A DNA stretch of 64,000 bases, from the NCBI RefSeq assembly GCF_039536765.1, contig NZ_BAAAZF010000001.1, positions 2,294,001 through 2,358,000 on the forward strand, written 5' to 3'. Shown in pieces: positions 35,012 through 43,630 of the stretch. Made by a program: the position numbers and the translations under genes. Under the pieces are notes generated by a model. The model was not told the DNA's origin. It made no database searches and saw nothing but the letters and a program-made list of their open reading frames with translations. Origin of the DNA: Parerythrobacter jejuensis (GTDB lineage Bacteria > Pseudomonadota > Alphaproteobacteria > Sphingomonadales > Sphingomonadaceae). The stretch's first letter is position 1, and each line of letters opens with the position of its first letter.

Positions 35012-36745
35012 TCAGGCTGCCAGATCGAGCGGCTGGATTTCACCCGCCAGATAGAGCTTTTTCGCCTTCGCGCGGCTCAATTTGCCCGAGCTGGTGCGTG
35101 GCAAACTACGCGGGGGAACCAGTTCGACCACGCAGCTCATGCCGGTCACAGCCTGGACTTTTTCCTTGATTGTGCTGTGCAGCTTGGCGCGTTCTTCCGG
35201 GTCGGAAACCCGGCAATGGACCAACACCGCCGGTGCCTCCTCGCCGTGATCGTCTTCCAGCGCGAAGGCTGCGATATCGCCATGATTGAATCCGGGAAGC
35301 TGTTCCACCGCCCATTCGATATCTTGTGGCCAATGGTTCTTGCCATTGATGATGATCATGTCCTTGGCGCGGCCGACAATGAACAGATATCCGTCGGCCA
35401 TATAGCCCATATCGCCGGTATCGAGCCAGCCATCGACGAGGCATTCTTCGGTCGCTTCCTGGTTGCGGAAATAGGAATGCATCACGCTGGGGCCGCGGCA
35501 CCAGACCTTGCCGATCTGGTGGTCGCCCCGGATATCGTCGTTCTCGCCCCGGATTTCGACATCCATATCCGGCAGCGGCTTGCCGCAATTGACGATGGCG
35601 CGATAGCGGGCCGGGCGCGACAGGTCGCGGCGGGTGCCGGACAGGCGCTCTTCCTCGACCAGCTCGACCTTGATCCCTTCGCCAGGGGGCATCACCGTGA
35701 CAGCCAGTGTCGCCTCGGCCAGGCCATAGCTTGGGGTAAAGGCACTGGCCTTGAACCCGGCATCAGCAAAGGCATTGACGAAGTTCTGCATGACATCGGG
35801 GCGGATCATATCGGCCCCGTTGCCCGCCAGACGCCAGCGCGACAGGTCGAAACGGTCGGCAACATGGCTCTGGCTGGAAATACGGCGCGCGCAAATGTCG
35901 TAACCGAAAGTGGGCGAATAGCTCATCGAATTGCCGTCATTGCGGCTGATCAGATCGAGCCATGCCAGCGGACGACGGGCAAAATGTTCGGTCTTGAGGT
36001 AGTCCGCGCTGACCTGGTTGCCGACCATCGACAGGAAGCAGCCGACCAGACCCATATCGTGATAGAAGGGCAGCCAGCTAACCCCGCGGTCACCTTCGCC
36101 AATGTTCATGGTCGTGGCATGGCCGTAAAGATTGTGCAGCAGCGCCCTGTGAGTCACCGCGACGCCGGTCGGGAAACGGGTCGATCCGCTCGAATATTGC
36201 AAATAGCAAATATCGTCGGGCCCGATTTCAGGCAGCACGCAATCGGGTGCCTCACGCTCGGCAAAACTGGCCCAGTCGCTCCCTTCGCACCCTTGCTTGG
36301 CAACGGCGACTTCGGCCATTTCGGCGATCTCGGGCGGATAGAGCAGCATCTTGGGGTCGCTGCTTGAAAGCTGAATTCCCAACTGGTCGATATAGCTGTC
36401 CTTACCGCCGAAAGTCGTCGGCAGGGGCAGCGGCACAGGCCACGCGCCAACATAAGTGCAGGCGCAGAACAAGGCGGTGAATTCCGGAACGGTTTCGGCG
36501 ATCAGGGCAATCCGATCACCTTTCCCGATGCCGGAGGCGACCATCCGGCGTGCCATGGCCAGCGCATCGTCGCGCATCTCGGCATACGTATACGCCCGCT
36601 CCAGCGTGCCACGCATATCATGAAAATTCATGCCCTTGGCGCTGCGCGCGGCGTAGTCGATCGCCTCGTTAAAAGTCGAAAAATCCGATCTACGACGCGG
36701 CAAGGGGCAATCGTTCGGCGTTGGTGTCAGCGATTGATCTGTCAT
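35012..36745 (-). CDS. Fatty-acyl-AMP ligase
   Basis: A 577-residue ANL-superfamily adenylating enzyme. Motifs are YLQYSSGSTRFPTGV (A3, AMP-binding), SWLPFYHDMGLVG, and DTGDMGYMADGYLFIVGRAKDMIIINGKNHWPQDIE. The last, with the family-specific insertion before the hinge and the Trp-Pro-Gln-Asp-Ile-Glu block, is typical of fatty-acyl-AMP ligases. FAALs make acyl-AMP from free fatty acids and pass it to an acyl carrier protein. The C-terminal lysine of the adenylation is in RTSSGKLSR. In alphaproteobacteria FAALs support sphingolipid or polyketide synthesis; no such partner genes are seen here. Confidence 0.87.
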   Translation of the reverse strand: MTDQSLTPTPNDCPLPRRRSDFSTFNEAIDYAARSAKGMNFHDMRGTLERAYTYAEMRDDALAMARRMVASGIGKGDRIALIAETVPEFTALFCACTYVGAWPVPLPLPTTFGGKDSYIDQLGIQLSSSDPKMLLYPPEIAEMAEVAVAKQGCEGSDWASFAEREAPDCVLPEIGPDDICYLQYSSGSTRFPTGVAVTHRALLHNLYGHATTMNIGEGDRGVSWLPFYHDMGLVGCFLSMVGNQVSADYLKTEHFARRPLAWLDLISRNDGNSMSYSPTFGYDICARRISSQSHVADRFDLSRWRLAGNGADMIRPDVMQNFVNAFADAGFKASAFTPSYGLAEATLAVTVMPPGEGIKVELVEEERLSGTRRDLSRPARYRAIVNCGKPLPDMDVEIRGENDDIRGDHQIGKVWCRGPSVMHSYFRNQEATEECLVDGWLDTGDMGYMADGYLFIVGRAKDMIIINGKNHWPQDIEWAVEQLPGFNHGDIAAFALEDDHGEEAPAVLVHCRVSDPEERAKLHSTIKEKVQAVTGMSCVVELVPPRSLPRTSSGKLSRAKAKKLYLAGEIQPLDLAA

Positions 36746-36886
36746 ATTATGCGGCGAAACCCGTTTTATTACGCGCAGTTAGGCGCATCCCGTCCCTGAA
36801 AGCAGTGCAATTAACCGTCCCTGCACCGTCACAAATTGCTATTTGGCTTTTCCCATTTGAAAAGGAGTGTGGCACGAATATGGCCG

Positions 36887-37459
36887 ATGCACGAGACTTC
36901 CCCATCCAATCGTCGCAGGAAAAGACCGCCTAAGCCGTTAGACGAGACGCGGATGAAGGATCTCGCGCTGTCTTACGTGGCCCGCTTTGCGACCAGTTCT
37001 GGCAAGCTCGAAACCTATCTCAAGCGCAAGCTGCGCGAGCGTGGATGGGAAGGAGAAGGGGAACCGGATATCCGCACTCTGGTGAGCCGCTATGTCGAGC
37101 TCGGCTATGTCGATGACGAAGCCTATGCCCGGGCCCGGTCGGGGGATTTGATGCGGCGCGGCTATGGCCCGAGGCGGGTTAATCAGGCTTTGACACAGGC
37201 CGGTATCGACGAAGCTGTGCGCACGGATGTCGAGGCCGGCGAGGGCGCCGCCCGCGAAGCGGCCCTGCAAATGGCACGCAAACGGCGCTTTGGCCCCTAT
37301 GCGCCCAATCGCGCGACCGGTCCGGTAGATCGGGCTGTCCGTGAAAAGCAGCTTGCAGCGATGATTCGCGCAGGCCATGGTTTTGGCCACGCGCGTGCCG
37401 TGCTGGACGCGCAAAACGAAGAAGAGGCCGAAGAATGGGTACGCGAAGCCTTCGATTGA
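36887..37459 (+). CDS. recX: Regulatory protein RecX
   Basis: A 190-residue RecX family protein that inhibits RecA filament extension. The repeated three-helix motif and the conserved GYVDDEAYARARSGDLMRRGYGPRRVNQAL stretch (about 75-105) are clear. The N-terminal region is basic (RRRKRPPKPLDE). The start is uncertain: AAGGAG at 36862-36867 is 19 bases before ATG 36887, too far. A different frame's ATG at 36880 is nearer, encoding a 17-codon ORF. The next in-frame ATG is 36953. Its end overlaps the DUF192 gene start by 25 bases. Confidence 0.85.
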   Translation: MHETSPSNRRRKRPPKPLDETRMKDLALSYVARFATSSGKLETYLKRKLRERGWEGEGEPDIRTLVSRYVELGYVDDEAYARARSGDLMRRGYGPRRVNQALTQAGIDEAVRTDVEAGEGAAREAALQMARKRRFGPYAPNRATGPVDRAVREKQLAAMIRAGHGFGHARAVLDAQNEEEAEEWVREAFD

Positions 37460-37944
37460 GACATTGCGCCGCGTTGCTTGGTGCGGGGTTACTGCTGGCC
37501 TGTTCGCCGCAGGCCGGTGCAGAAGCAGCAGCACAGGCCGAAAGAGAGACCACGGCGGAACGCCACCCTGTCTCGGGCTTGCGCATTGTGCCGCTGACGG
37601 TCGAGAGCGGGGATACAGTGCACCGCTTCAAGGCCGAAGTGGCCAATACGCCAGAAGCCCAGGCGCGCGGCCTGATGTTCCGCACCGAACTGGGGCCGGA
37701 CGAGGCGATGATCTTTCCGCGCGATGGCACCGAGAGCGCCCGGTTCTGGATGAAGAACACCCCGTTGCCGCTAGATATCATCTTCATCGGCCCGAATGGC
37801 CGGATCTCCAACATCGCCGCGATGACGACGCCCTATTCGCTCGACGGGGTGGAATCCGAAGGTGTCGTGACAGGCGTGTTGGAGCTGGTTGGTGGCCGTG
37901 CTGCGGAGCTGGGAATTAGCCCCGGTGACAAGGTGGAATGGTAA
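37435..37944 (+). CDS. DUF192 lipoprotein
   Basis: The 169-residue exported protein has a lipoprotein signal with lipobox LLLAC (Cys23) and the DUF192 domain (about 55-165). Conserved pieces are TPEAQARGLMFR, DEAMIF, FWMKNTPLPLDIIFI and GDKVEW. The family is small, globular, often exported or lipid-anchored, and has no assigned function. It overlaps the recX 3' end by 25 bases and precedes a complex I assembly/accessory type gene. Confidence 0.88.
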   Translation: MGTRSLRLRHCAALLGAGLLLACSPQAGAEAAAQAERETTAERHPVSGLRIVPLTVESGDTVHRFKAEVANTPEAQARGLMFRTELGPDEAMIFPRDGTESARFWMKNTPLPLDIIFIGPNGRISNIAAMTTPYSLDGVESEGVVTGVLELVGGRAAELGISPGDKVEW

Positions 37945-37993
37945 TGAATCAGGCTTGGTTATGGCTGCGCAATCGGCTAACCGGCGCAGCACG

Positions 37994-38389
37994 ATGAGTA
38001 TTCTCGGAAAGATTTTCACCTGGTGGGACGGCGCGACCATCACCACACACTTGTTCACCGCGCGCAATGGTGAGCATGTCGGCACCGATGTGCAGGGCAA
38101 CAAGTATTATCGCTCCAAGCCCAAGGAAGGCCAGCGAGAGCGGCGCTGGGTGATCTATGACGGCGCCAATGACTCGAGCCGGGTCCCGGCTGAATGGCAT
38201 GGCTGGCTGCACGGCTCGTTCGAGGATGTTCCAGAGAGCTTCTTGCCGCCCCCCAGGATCTGGGAAGTCGATTACACTCCCAATGCTACCGGCACCGCAC
38301 AGGCCTATCGTCCCCAAGGTGCGCTGGAACGCGGCGGCAAACGGGCCGCAGCTCTCGGGGATTACGAGGCGTGGAGCCCGGGCGACTGA
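37994..38389 (+). CDS. NDUFA12-family protein (respiratory complex I accessory)
   Basis: A 131-residue protein matching the alphaproteobacterial NDUFA12/B17.2 family, an accessory subunit or assembly-linked protein of NADH:ubiquinone oxidoreductase. The conserved blocks are GEHVGTDVQGNKYY near residue 26, RRWVIYDG near residue 50 and the EWHGWLHGSFEDVP segment near residue 66. The start at 37994 (SILGKIFTWW) is chosen because the family begins there; the longer frame to 37889 is antigenic filler from overlapping DUF192 sequence. The main nuo operon is not in the window. Confidence 0.9.
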   Translation: MSILGKIFTWWDGATITTHLFTARNGEHVGTDVQGNKYYRSKPKEGQRERRWVIYDGANDSSRVPAEWHGWLHGSFEDVPESFLPPPRIWEVDYTPNATGTAQAYRPQGALERGGKRAAALGDYEAWSPGD

Positions 38390-38391
38390 CG

Positions 38392-38928
38392 ATGCGCAAG
38401 GCGCCTTTGTCTTTGCCGGTCGCTGGACTGGCGCTTGCCCTGGCCGCCTGCGGCGCGGAGGCGCCTGCGCCGGAAGCTGTCGAGACCGAAGTCCCTGAAG
38501 AATTGCAGAGCGCGCCTGCGGAACCGGCCGAGCCGGTGGAAGCCGGAGAGGGCACGCCGATGGAAGACCGGGTCGCGACGATCGGCCTGCTCAACAAGCG
38601 CAACAATATCTCGCAAGACCTCGACATGAAGCCGGGCGAATCGCGGCGCATCGGTGATGTCATAGTGCGGATGTCGGCTTGCGAGCGCACTGCGCCATGG
38701 GAAATGCCACAGGAGACCGGTGCCTTTGTCCAAGTGCTGGTGGAAGGCAAAGGCGACAGCGAGGGCGAGTGGGAGAAGGTCTTTTCCGGCTGGCTGTTCA
38801 AGCGCGCGCCGAGCCTGAATGTGGTCGAACACCCGGTCTATGATGTCTGGGTCAAGGAATGCGCAATGCGCTTTCCCGGCGAACCGTCCGCGCCCGCCAG
38901 TGAAACCTCCTCCGACAGCGAGGCATAG
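38392..38928 (+). CDS. DUF2155 lipoprotein
   Basis: The 178-residue product has a lipoprotein signal with lipobox LALAAC (Cys20), an acidic Pro/Glu-rich linker (about 22-60), and the DUF2155 domain (about 70-160) with NKRNNISQDLDMKPGESRRIGD split over two conserved blocks and SGWLFKRAPSLNVVEHPVYDVWV. The family occurs almost only in alphaproteobacteria and is usually next to NDUFA12, as here with a 2-base gap. Its last 91 bases overlap the convergent aat gene. Confidence 0.88.
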   Translation: MRKAPLSLPVAGLALALAACGAEAPAPEAVETEVPEELQSAPAEPAEPVEAGEGTPMEDRVATIGLLNKRNNISQDLDMKPGESRRIGDVIVRMSACERTAPWEMPQETGAFVQVLVEGKGDSEGEWEKVFSGWLFKRAPSLNVVEHPVYDVWVKECAMRFPGEPSAPASETSSDSEA

Positions 38929-39554
38929 GCTTCCGGCAGGCTGAGCGGTTGCGGTCCCGATGCGGCGGCAACCCTGGCAAGATAATCGGATTGGCTCATG
39001 GCGACCGCCCCCAGCGAGGCAAGATGGTCAGTCATGAACTGGCAATCGAACAGCTCGCATCCCGCCCGTTCCAGCAGGGCCAGGAGCCAGGCAAGTGCGA
39101 CTTTGGAAGCATCGCGTCGCCGGCTGAACATGCTTTCCCCGCAGAACACCTTGTCGAAGGACACGCCATAGACCCCGCCGACCAGATTGTTGCCGTCCCA
39201 GCATTCGATGGAATGGGCGTGGCCGGCCTTGTGCAGTGCGGCGTAGCTGGCGGCGATGCGCTGGCTGATCCAGCTTTCGGGATGATCGGGACGAGGCTCG
39301 GCGCAGCCTTCCACGACTTCGTCAAACGCCCGATCGCAAGTCACCGAGAAACGGTCTTGGCGGATCGTGCGGGCGAGCGAACGGGACATGCGGAAGCCGC
39401 CGATCGGAATGGTCGCACGCTCGCGCGGTTCGACCCAGAAAATCTCCTGGTCCTTGCGGCTGTCGGCCATCGGGAAAATACCGTTGCGATAGGCCAACAA
39501 CAACAGGTCGGCCGGGATCGTGGCTGACGAGGATTGGGGGCGCGGCGCATGCAT
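38838..39554 (-). CDS. aat: Leucyl/phenylalanyl-tRNA-protein transferase
   Basis: The 238-residue enzyme adds Leu or Phe from its tRNA to proteins with N-terminal Arg or Lys, marking them for ClpS/ClpAP. Conserved family blocks are LLLAYRNGIFPM, FWVEPRERATIP, SECWDGNNLVGGVYGVS (starting at HSIECW) and GCELFDCQFMTDHLASLG. I took ATG 39554, just after AGGGGCG; the frame stays open to 40019 but that would cross the tRNA-Trp gene. Its C-terminus reads through the DUF2155 gene on the other strand over 91 bases, an unusually long convergent overlap. Confidence 0.92.
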   Translation of the reverse strand: MHAPRPQSSSATIPADLLLLAYRNGIFPMADSRKDQEIFWVEPRERATIPIGGFRMSRSLARTIRQDRFSVTCDRAFDEVVEGCAEPRPDHPESWISQRIAASYAALHKAGHAHSIECWDGNNLVGGVYGVSFDKVFCGESMFSRRRDASKVALAWLLALLERAGCELFDCQFMTDHLASLGAVAMSQSDYLARVAAASGPQPLSLPEAYASLSEEVSLAGADGSPGKRIAHSLTQTS

Positions 39555-39656
39555 GACATCGCCCCTATGCCAAGCATTTGCGGCACACGCCATCTTGATC
39601 ACGTCAATTGGCGCTTGCGCGAAGCTGCCGCTTTGGCCTAAGCGCGTCGCCGCTGC

Positions 39657-39732
39657 AGGGGCGTAGCTCAGTTGGTAGAGCGTCGGTCTCCAAAACCGAA
39701 GGTCCAGAGTTCGAGTCTCTGTGCCCCTGCCA
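39657..39732 (+). tRNA. tRNA-Trp (anticodon CCA)
   Basis: A 76-base cloverleaf including encoded CCA. The acceptor AGGGGCG pairs with TGCCCCT, with a G-U as its last pair. The anticodon loop CTCCAAA lies between GTCGGT and ACCGAA, and the T arm is CAGAG-TTCGAGT-CTCTG. In this group tRNA-Trp typically precedes secE-nusG; here an AGCS symporter gene lies between. Confidence 0.97.
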
Positions 39733-39863
39733 TTCTCCAAAATTTTCGACGGTTTCCCGGCCGAATAATTGCTGCGCGTGCGCTCGCGAATAGCAGGGAA
39801 CCACCCAGCCAGGCTGTGCATTATGAGCGTTGGATGGAGGGAAAACCGATTTGGAGAAGTGCC

Positions 39864-40013
39864 ATGTCCAGCTTGTCTTTCCGTAGCAGTCGCCCGGACC
39901 GCTGGGTCAGCCCACGCGCCCATCGTGACGCTTCCTTGCGATTCCTTAACCACGGCCCGATCCAGCCGATGGAAGAGCCAGGCTTCTGGGCCCGCCTGTT
40001 TGGCCGCGGCTGA
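39864..40013 (+). CDS. Small basic protein of 49 residues
   Basis: A short frame starting ATGTCCAGC with GGAGAAGTGCC just upstream. The product has no signal or membrane segment. It has a basic N-terminal half (FRSSRPDRWVSP, RAHRDASLR) and ends in PIQPMEEPGFWARLFGRG. The ribosome site and the ordered ending make it likely real. It lies between tRNA-Trp and a hairpin. I do not recognise the family. Confidence 0.55.
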   Translation: MSSLSFRSSRPDRWVSPRAHRDASLRFLNHGPIQPMEEPGFWARLFGRG

Positions 40014-40032
40014 TACCACGCGAAGGTCGAAG

Positions 40033-40073
40033 ATAAGAAAAGGGCCCGGAGCGCGTGATGCGTTCCGGGCCCT
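40033..40073 (-). terminator. Terminator behind the AGCS symporter gene (bidirectional hairpin)
   Basis: GGGCCCGGA at 40042-40050 pairs with TCCGGGCCC at 40064-40072. On the minus strand it is followed by TTTTCTTAT, so it ends transcription of the symporter gene. On the plus strand the T tract is weak (TTCGTCTT). Confidence 0.85.
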
Positions 40074-40109
40074 TCGTCTTGGTGCCCGAAAGCCCCTAGT
40101 GCCGAAGTC

Positions 40110-41648
40110 TTAATATTCCTCCGGCTCTTCGGGCGTATCGGCGGTGTGCGTCGGGCCGGCTGTCTTGTCACCCTGGGCCAGCTTGAACACCACGCCGGAA
40201 AGCAGGGCGAGGGCCAGCAAGTTGGGCAAGGCCATGGCCGCGTTCGAAATGTCGCCGAGGCGCCAGACTAGCGTCAGATCCTGCGACGCCCCGATATAGA
40301 TCACCACGCACCACAGCACGCGCCAGATCATGTGCAACACCTTCTCACCGCCGCGGGTCGATCCCGGCACGCGGTCATAAATGAAGGTGATCGCGCGTTC
40401 GCCGTAATAGCTCCAAGTCAGCAGCGTGGTGAACACGAACAGGATCAGCGCGGTCGAGGCGATCAGCGTGCCGATGGGGATAGTGCCGATGGTGACCGGG
40501 AAGGCCGCGGCAAAGGCGCCGCTGGTCATGGCGAAGCCTTCCAGATCGGAATTCCAGGCATGCTCCACTGCGACACCGCCCCCGGTGAAGTCACCTTGCA
40601 CGGTCAGGATCACCAGCGCCGTCATGGTGCAGATCACGATCGTATCGATGAAGGTGCCCAGCATGGCCATGCGGCCCTGCTGCTCCGGATCGTTGGTCTG
40701 TGCCACGGCGTGGGCAATCGGAGTCGAGCCCTGGCCTGCTTCGTTGGAGAACAGACCGCGCGCGACACCGGCCCGGATCGCCAGCATGATCGCGGCCCCC
40801 AGGAAACCGCCCGTGGCAGCCTGCGCGTTGAACGCACCATGAAAGATCAGGCCGAACGTGGCGGGAATGTCCGAGATGTTCAGGATCAGTGCGATCACCG
40901 CCATCACGATATAGGCAGCCGCCATGAACGGAATGATCTTCTCCGCCACGCCGCCGATCGATTTGATCCCGCCGATGATGACGACAAAGACCAGCACGGC
41001 GACGATCAGCCCGCCGAGCCATTCTTCGATGCCGAACAGTTCGTTGAGCCCGTCGGCCACCGCATTGGCCTGGATCGAGTTGCCGGTGACAAGCGCGGAA
41101 AATAGCGTGCCGAGGCAGAACAGGATGGCAAGCCAGGTGTATTTCCGGCCCAGGCCCATCATGATGTAGCTCATCGGGCCGCCGCGATAGACACCGTCGG
41201 AAGTCTTTTCGCGATAGCGGATCGCCAATGAGCCTTCGGCGAAGGCCAGCGCCATGCCGACCAACGCGGTAATCCACATCCAGAAGATCGCGCCCGGGCC
41301 GCCCAGCGCGATGGCAGTGGCCACACCCGCTAGGTTACCGGTGCCGACCTGGCCGGAAAGTGCCGTCGAGAGCGCGGCGAAGGGCGAGATTTCGCCGTCG
41401 CCTTCGCTCTTGCGCCCTTTGAACAGGCCGGCAAAAGCGCTGCCCAGCTTGCGGATCGGATAGAATTTCAAACCGACCATGATCCACAGGCCGATGCCCA
41501 GCAGGATCAGGGTCATGGGTGGGATCGGTTGCCCGGCAATCGAAAGCCATGGCAGCGGCTCCCCGTTCCAGGTGCCCCCCCAGATGAAATCGGAAATATT
41601 GGTTACGCGGTCGATCAAACTTGTCGACTCGGCTTCTGCAGCGGCCAT
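40110..41648 (-). CDS. Alanine/glycine:cation symporter (AGCS family)
   Basis: The 512-residue inner-membrane protein has about 11 helices and the AGCS family block LSGQVGTGNLAGVATAIALGGPGAIFWMW near residues 95-123. It also carries AEGSLAIRYREK, GLFSNEAGQGSTPIAHA and TWSYYGERAI. It imports alanine or glycine with sodium. ATG 41648 follows GGGGGAG. The short extension to 41681 repeats a GGGACGCATGAGG-like sequence (two copies of CATGCGTCCCGG on the plus strand around 41670-41690) and is not coding. It separates tRNA-Trp from secE. Confidence 0.92.
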   Translation of the reverse strand: MAAAEAESTSLIDRVTNISDFIWGGTWNGEPLPWLSIAGQPIPPMTLILLGIGLWIMVGLKFYPIRKLGSAFAGLFKGRKSEGDGEISPFAALSTALSGQVGTGNLAGVATAIALGGPGAIFWMWITALVGMALAFAEGSLAIRYREKTSDGVYRGGPMSYIMMGLGRKYTWLAILFCLGTLFSALVTGNSIQANAVADGLNELFGIEEWLGGLIVAVLVFVVIIGGIKSIGGVAEKIIPFMAAAYIVMAVIALILNISDIPATFGLIFHGAFNAQAATGGFLGAAIMLAIRAGVARGLFSNEAGQGSTPIAHAVAQTNDPEQQGRMAMLGTFIDTIVICTMTALVILTVQGDFTGGGVAVEHAWNSDLEGFAMTSGAFAAAFPVTIGTIPIGTLIASTALILFVFTTLLTWSYYGERAITFIYDRVPGSTRGGEKVLHMIWRVLWCVVIYIGASQDLTLVWRLGDISNAAMALPNLLALALLSGVVFKLAQGDKTAGPTHTADTPEEPEEY

Positions 41649-41931
41649 TAAAGGCTCCCCCTCATGCGTCCCGGCCCTCATGCGTCCCGGATAATGGCGC
41701 GACGCTAGAGCGCGATGCCAAGGGCCGCAATCCCCCTGTGACCCTTTGGCCCCCTTTGGCCGCGCCTTGGGCCCTGCTGCAATCTGCGATCTTGCTTTTG
41801 GTTCGATGCGCCCTTAGATGCGACCGGGTCTTCCGACATCGGAGCCTTATCTGCCCATCCCGAACATCGCTCGGGACGGCGATGAGACCTACCCGGAAGG
41901 CAAGAGACTGATGAAAGAAGCGAGAGCGGCT

Positions 41932-42144
41932 ATGGCCGAACAGACACCCAAGAAGAAGACATCCCCCGGCGAATTCGTCCGCCAGGTCCGTACCGAGACT
42001 TCGAAAGTTGTCTGGCCGACGCGTCAGGAAACGGTGACGACGGCGATCTTCGTGGGCATCATGGTGATCATCCTCTCGCTCTTCTTCCTCGCCATCGATT
42101 CGGCCTTCGGCGCAGTGGTGCGCTGGCTGCTGACGCTGGCCTGA
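41932..42144 (+). CDS. secE: Preprotein translocase subunit SecE
   Basis: A 70-residue single-spanning SecYEG subunit. The conserved cytoplasmic amphipathic helix with SPGEFVRQVRTETSKVVWPTRQE (starting at about residue 11) and the membrane helix (about 38-58, IFVGIMVIILSLFF) are typical. ATG 41932 gives a length like other SecE proteins; ATG 41911 would add 7 residues. It is followed by nusG after 44 bases, the standard pairing. Confidence 0.93.
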   Translation: MAEQTPKKKTSPGEFVRQVRTETSKVVWPTRQETVTTAIFVGIMVIILSLFFLAIDSAFGAVVRWLLTLA

Positions 42145-42188
42145 CCGAACGACACCGAACCACACGATACTGGGAAACAGGGAACACA

Positions 42189-42725
42189 ATGGCACGCTGG
42201 TATATCATCCACGCCTATTCCGGATTCGAGAACAAGGTGAAGGAAGCGATCATTTCCGAGGCCGATCGCCTCGGCCTGTCTGACGGTGTGGAAGAGGTGG
42301 AAGTTCCCACCGAGACTGTCACCGAAGTCAAGCGCGGCAAGAAGGTCCAGGTCGAGCGCAAGTTCATGCCCGGCTATGTCCTCGCCAAGCTGAAGATGAC
42401 CGACGATATCTATCACCTGGTCAAGAACACGCCCAAGGTGACCGGTTTCCTCGGCAACAACAACAAGCCGCAGGCGATCAGCGAGAAAGAAGCTGCACGC
42501 TATTTCGGCGGAGTCGAGGAAGCGAAAGCTGCACCCAAGAAAGACATCCATGTCGACTACGAAATCGGCGACCAGGTCAAGGTCCTCGACGGTCCCTTCG
42601 CCAGCTTCAACGGCGTGGTGGAAGAGCTCGATTTCGACAAGGCCAAGGTCAAGGTTTCGGTCTCGATCTTCGGTCGCGCCACTCCGGTGGAACTGGATTT
42701 CGAACAGGTCGAACTGGTCAAGTAA
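42189..42725 (+). CDS. nusG: Transcription termination/antitermination protein NusG
   Basis: A 178-residue protein with the NGN domain (about 3-115, WYIIHAYSGFENKV) and the C-terminal KOW domain (about 125-175, GDQVKVLDGPFASFNGVVEEL). It binds RNA polymerase, Rho and ribosomal protein S10. Extra charged residues between the two domains (about 100-120) are typical of alphaproteobacterial NusG. A GGGAAACAG site precedes the start. A strong terminator follows. Confidence 0.97.
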   Translation: MARWYIIHAYSGFENKVKEAIISEADRLGLSDGVEEVEVPTETVTEVKRGKKVQVERKFMPGYVLAKLKMTDDIYHLVKNTPKVTGFLGNNNKPQAISEKEAARYFGGVEEAKAAPKKDIHVDYEIGDQVKVLDGPFASFNGVVEELDFDKAKVKVSVSIFGRATPVELDFEQVELVK

Positions 42726-42756
42726 CGCCGCCGTCTTCGGCAATGCGTTTCAAGCA

Positions 42757-42787
42757 GGGCGCCCCGCTTCGGCCAGGCGCCCTTTTT
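42757..42787 (+). terminator. Terminator of secE-nusG
   Basis: GGGCGCC at 42757-42763 pairs with GGCGCCC at 42776-42782 and is followed by TTTTT. It cuts secE-nusG off from the genes that lie before rplK. Confidence 0.9.
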
Positions 42788-42824
42788 GGTGCGCGCTTCA
42801 GAGCCGCACTGGGTTCATCAGGCC

Positions 42825-43526
42825 CTAGAACCGCTCCAGGTTCATCAGGCAAGGTGCTTCATAGCCGCCATTGTTGATGCACATGGTGTAAGCGCCCAGC
42901 TCGGCCTCATCCACGTCGAAGGATTGCGCCCCACCGACCTGGCCGCAGGGCATCGGCCCACCCGGGCAGCAATCGGTGCAATAGGTGCGCACACGGATGA
43001 TGTTGTTCGGATTGGCGGGCGCCGGCCCATAGGGGTTGGCGATGAAGCCCGGTTGCAATGCTGCCATCTGCTGGACCGGCTGCTGTGGTTGGACAGGGTC
43101 CGGTTGGATTACGGGCGCTTGCGATTGCTGCGGCGCAGGCTCGCTGTCCTCATCGTCGGTAATGTCGGGCAGTTCCGATTGCGGGCCCGAGGCCATCGTT
43201 TCGGTGGCCTGCGGTGTCGGATTGGGCTGGGGGCCCTTGTCTTCGGTGTAAAACAGGAAGATCAGTGTCGCGACGAAGAAGGCCGCTCCACCCGTCGCCT
43301 GGAAGTTGGCGCCCAGGGGTTTGATCTTCTCCCCGCTAATGGTGAGCGTGTTGGGCAATAGTGCAGCTGCAGTAACGCCGATTCCCAGTGCAGTCAGGGC
43401 ATAGATCAGGGCCTTTGTGCGTGCACTGGTATCCATACCTGCATCGTCCATCAGCAAGGATAGGCCAAGGACGATGATAAACAGGCCGATAACCAATCCG
43501 CCAATCCGCGCCGCTGCACTGTGCAT
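42825..43526 (-). CDS. Membrane protein with cysteine-rich C-terminus
   Basis: The 233-residue product has three hydrophobic segments (about 8-26, 38-58 and 78-95), then a long Pro/Gln-rich, acidic linker (about 98-160) and a C-terminal domain with clustered cysteines: C-T-D-C-C-P-G-G-P-M-P-C near residue 188 plus Cys near 217 and 226. I do not recognise the family. Disulphides or metal binding are likely if the tail is outside the membrane. The start follows GGGGAAAG. It belongs to the stretch between nusG and rplK. Probable envelope protein; function unknown. Confidence 0.65.
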   Translation of the reverse strand: MHSAAARIGGLVIGLFIIVLGLSLLMDDAGMDTSARTKALIYALTALGIGVTAAALLPNTLTISGEKIKPLGANFQATGGAAFFVATLIFLFYTEDKGPQPNPTPQATETMASGPQSELPDITDDEDSEPAPQQSQAPVIQPDPVQPQQPVQQMAALQPGFIANPYGPAPANPNNIIRVRTYCTDCCPGGPMPCGQVGGAQSFDVDEAELGAYTMCINNGGYEAPCLMNLERF

Positions 43527-43630
43527 AGTCTTTCCCCGTCAGCCTATGGTCTGACAAGTACTTACCACAGTGTTGCGCGATTCTAAAAACATGCGCATCG
43601 AGCAATGGCCTTGTTGTGGTCGGCCTTGGC

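Noticed and set aside
41649-41700. Longer AGCS symporter start at 41681
   Set aside because: The sequence is a short duplicated CATGCGTCCCGG stretch; ATG 41648 has a good GGGGGAG site.
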